Shown here one piece after another: positions 63,057-64,000 of a DNA stretch of 64,000 nucleotides (its first letter is position 1; every line of letters begins with the position of its first letter). The DNA is taken from the NCBI GenBank assembly GCA_029008035.1, contig JAQXIY010000032.1:1-64000 (forward strand). Direction: 5' to 3'. The notes below the pieces were generated by a model that saw only the letters and a list, made by a program, of their open reading frames with translations, did not search any database and was not told where the DNA came from. This stretch comes from Lachnospiraceae bacterium. GTDB taxonomy: Bacteria > Bacillota > Clostridia > Lachnospirales > Lachnospiraceae. The translations under genes were made by a program, and so were the position numbers.

Positions 63057-64000
63057 ATGGATTTTCAAAAAATCGGATTTATCGGCCTGGGACTTATCGG
63101 AGGCTCCCTTGCCAAATCCATAAAAGCCAAATACCCCAATACAACCCTAATCGCCATGGCTTCTCGGGAGCAAACCCTGGAAATGGCTCATAAGGACGGG
63201 GTAATTGAAAACAACGGTTTTATACCGCTTACTGATTTTTCAGATTGCGACATAATTTTTTTGTGCAGTCCGGTGAAAATTAATGTAGAGTATCTGCAAA
63301 AATTAAAGCCTCTCCTCTCCCCAAACTGTCTGATTTCAGATGTGGGCAGTGTGAAGGGAGATATCACCAAGGCCGTTGCAGATTTACAACTGAATTCTCA
63401 GTTTGTGGGCGGGCATCCTATGGCCGGCTCTGAATCCACCGGATATAATAATGCCAACAAATACCTATTGGAAAATGCATACTACATTCTGACGGTAACA
63501 GAGGAATTTCCCAAGGATAAGTTAAAGGCTTTTGATGCTTACCTGCGCACCCTGGGTTGTCTTACCATGATCATGACGCCGGAAAAGCACGATTTTGCAA
63601 CGGCTTGTATCAGCCATCTTCCTCACATTATTGCCGCTTCTCTAGTGCGATTTGTGCAGGGGGCTGACGGTGAGGATGCCACCCTAAAAACCATTGCAGC
63701 AGGCGGTTTTCGCGACATCACGCGAATTGCCTCCTCCTCTCCTATTATGTGGCAGCATATCTGTTCCACCAACCGTCAGGAAATTTTAAATGCCTTCGGC
63801 CTTTATGAGCAAAGTCTGAGGGAATTTATTACTTCTGTGGAAAATTGTGACGAGGAGACAATGTTTTCTCTCTTCTCTTCCGCCAAGGATTACAGAGATA
63901 ATTTGCCGGTAAAGAAAAAGGGGGTATTGCCCTCTGCTTACGAGTTTTATTTGGATATTGCGGACGAGACAGGCGGTATTGCCACCATTGCCACCATTTT
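63057..64000 (+). CDS. tyrA: Prephenate dehydrogenase (3' end cut off)
   Basis: The ATG at 63057 (AAGGAG 7 nt upstream) opens a frame still running at the window edge (314 codons). It carries the NAD-binding GFIGLGLIGGSLAKS, VGGHPMAGSESTGY, and the helical C-terminal dimer domain with CISHLPHIIAASL and GGFRDITRIAS. The last residues, DIADETGGIATIATI, look like the start of an ACT domain, cut off here. It oxidises prephenate to 4-hydroxyphenylpyruvate for tyrosine, and its coupling to aroF (10 nt) fits joint control. Confidence 0.95.
   Translation, partial: MDFQKIGFIGLGLIGGSLAKSIKAKYPNTTLIAMASREQTLEMAHKDGVIENNGFIPLTDFSDCDIIFLCSPVKINVEYLQKLKPLLSPNCLISDVGSVKGDITKAVADLQLNSQFVGGHPMAGSESTGYNNANKYLLENAYYILTVTEEFPKDKLKAFDAYLRTLGCLTMIMTPEKHDFATACISHLPHIIAASLVRFVQGADGEDATLKTIAAGGFRDITRIASSSPIMWQHICSTNRQEILNAFGLYEQSLREFITSVENCDEETMFSLFSSAKDYRDNLPVKKKGVLPSAYEFYLDIADETGGIATIATI

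Noticed and set aside
1-64000. CRISPR arrays, rRNA, tRNA, insertion sequences or phage genes
   Set aside because: No repeat-spacer pattern, no tRNA-like cloverleaf and no transposase, integrase or phage protein was recognised on either strand.

Overview
This window looks like a chromosomal segment from a low-GC, Gram-positive anaerobe of the class Clostridia, most probably family Lachnospiraceae. The grounds are gene order and family content: mreBCD-mrdA-minCD-rodA-mgsA in one run, sepF next to yggS and ylmH, yqfC-yqfD-phoH-ybeY, a TepA-like ClpP protease, a formate-tetrahydrofolate ligase, and a small cysteine-rich protein of the type annotated as 'chorion class high-cysteine' in that family. 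I cannot name a genus. No rRNA, tRNA, insertion sequence, prophage or CRISPR array was seen. Most genes lie on the minus strand and are tightly packed with 1-20 bp overlaps. TTG start codons are used often (HlyD-like gene, minD, flippase, CorC-like gene, rex, the coiled-coil gene).

Layout, left to right. 1-3411 is the end of a division cluster (HlyD-like adaptor, yggS, sepF, partial ylmH). 3505-3702 is a small plus-strand membrane protein. 3739-12900 is the cell-shape and wall operon, transcribed mreB to carboxypeptidase. 12949-36833 is a long minus-strand run: ftsK, one-carbon genes (fhs, folD), a zinc-ribbon/TPR protein, rlmH, the yqfC-yqfD-phoH-HD-ybeY block, a YerB-like protein, a flippase, two flavoproteins, mutS-mutL-miaA and a PLP enzyme. 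37030-44437 is an accessory island: five catabolic genes (FGGY kinase, AGPS-like flavin enzyme, DUF1667, FAD/NAD oxidoreductase, GlpA-like dehydrogenase) facing a TetR regulator across a palindromic control region. 44426-51414 holds a TepA-like protease, glgA, yebC, a CorC-like protein, a MazF-family toxin without a neighbouring antitoxin, alr and nnr. 51469-56005 holds a coiled-coil protein, rex, an ABC-F ATPase and isocitrate dehydrogenase. 56161-57250 is a plus-strand patch of small unknown genes, followed by a 142-nt imperfect hairpin. leuS, a hemerythrin and a secreted repeat protein follow. The window ends in aroF-tyrA (tyrA is cut off).

Most genes are housekeeping. The points most worth a second look are: (1) the leuS 5' leader, which seems to be nothing but a compact nested pseudoknot abutting the Shine-Dalgarno; (2) the TetR-controlled kinase/AGPS-like/Glp-like flavin cluster with a 37-bp palindrome over both divergent -35 boxes; (3) the 142-nt structured element at 57258-57399; (4) degenerate versions of familiar proteins (MinD without its membrane helix, a PgpH-like protein without its HD pair, an orphan MazF).
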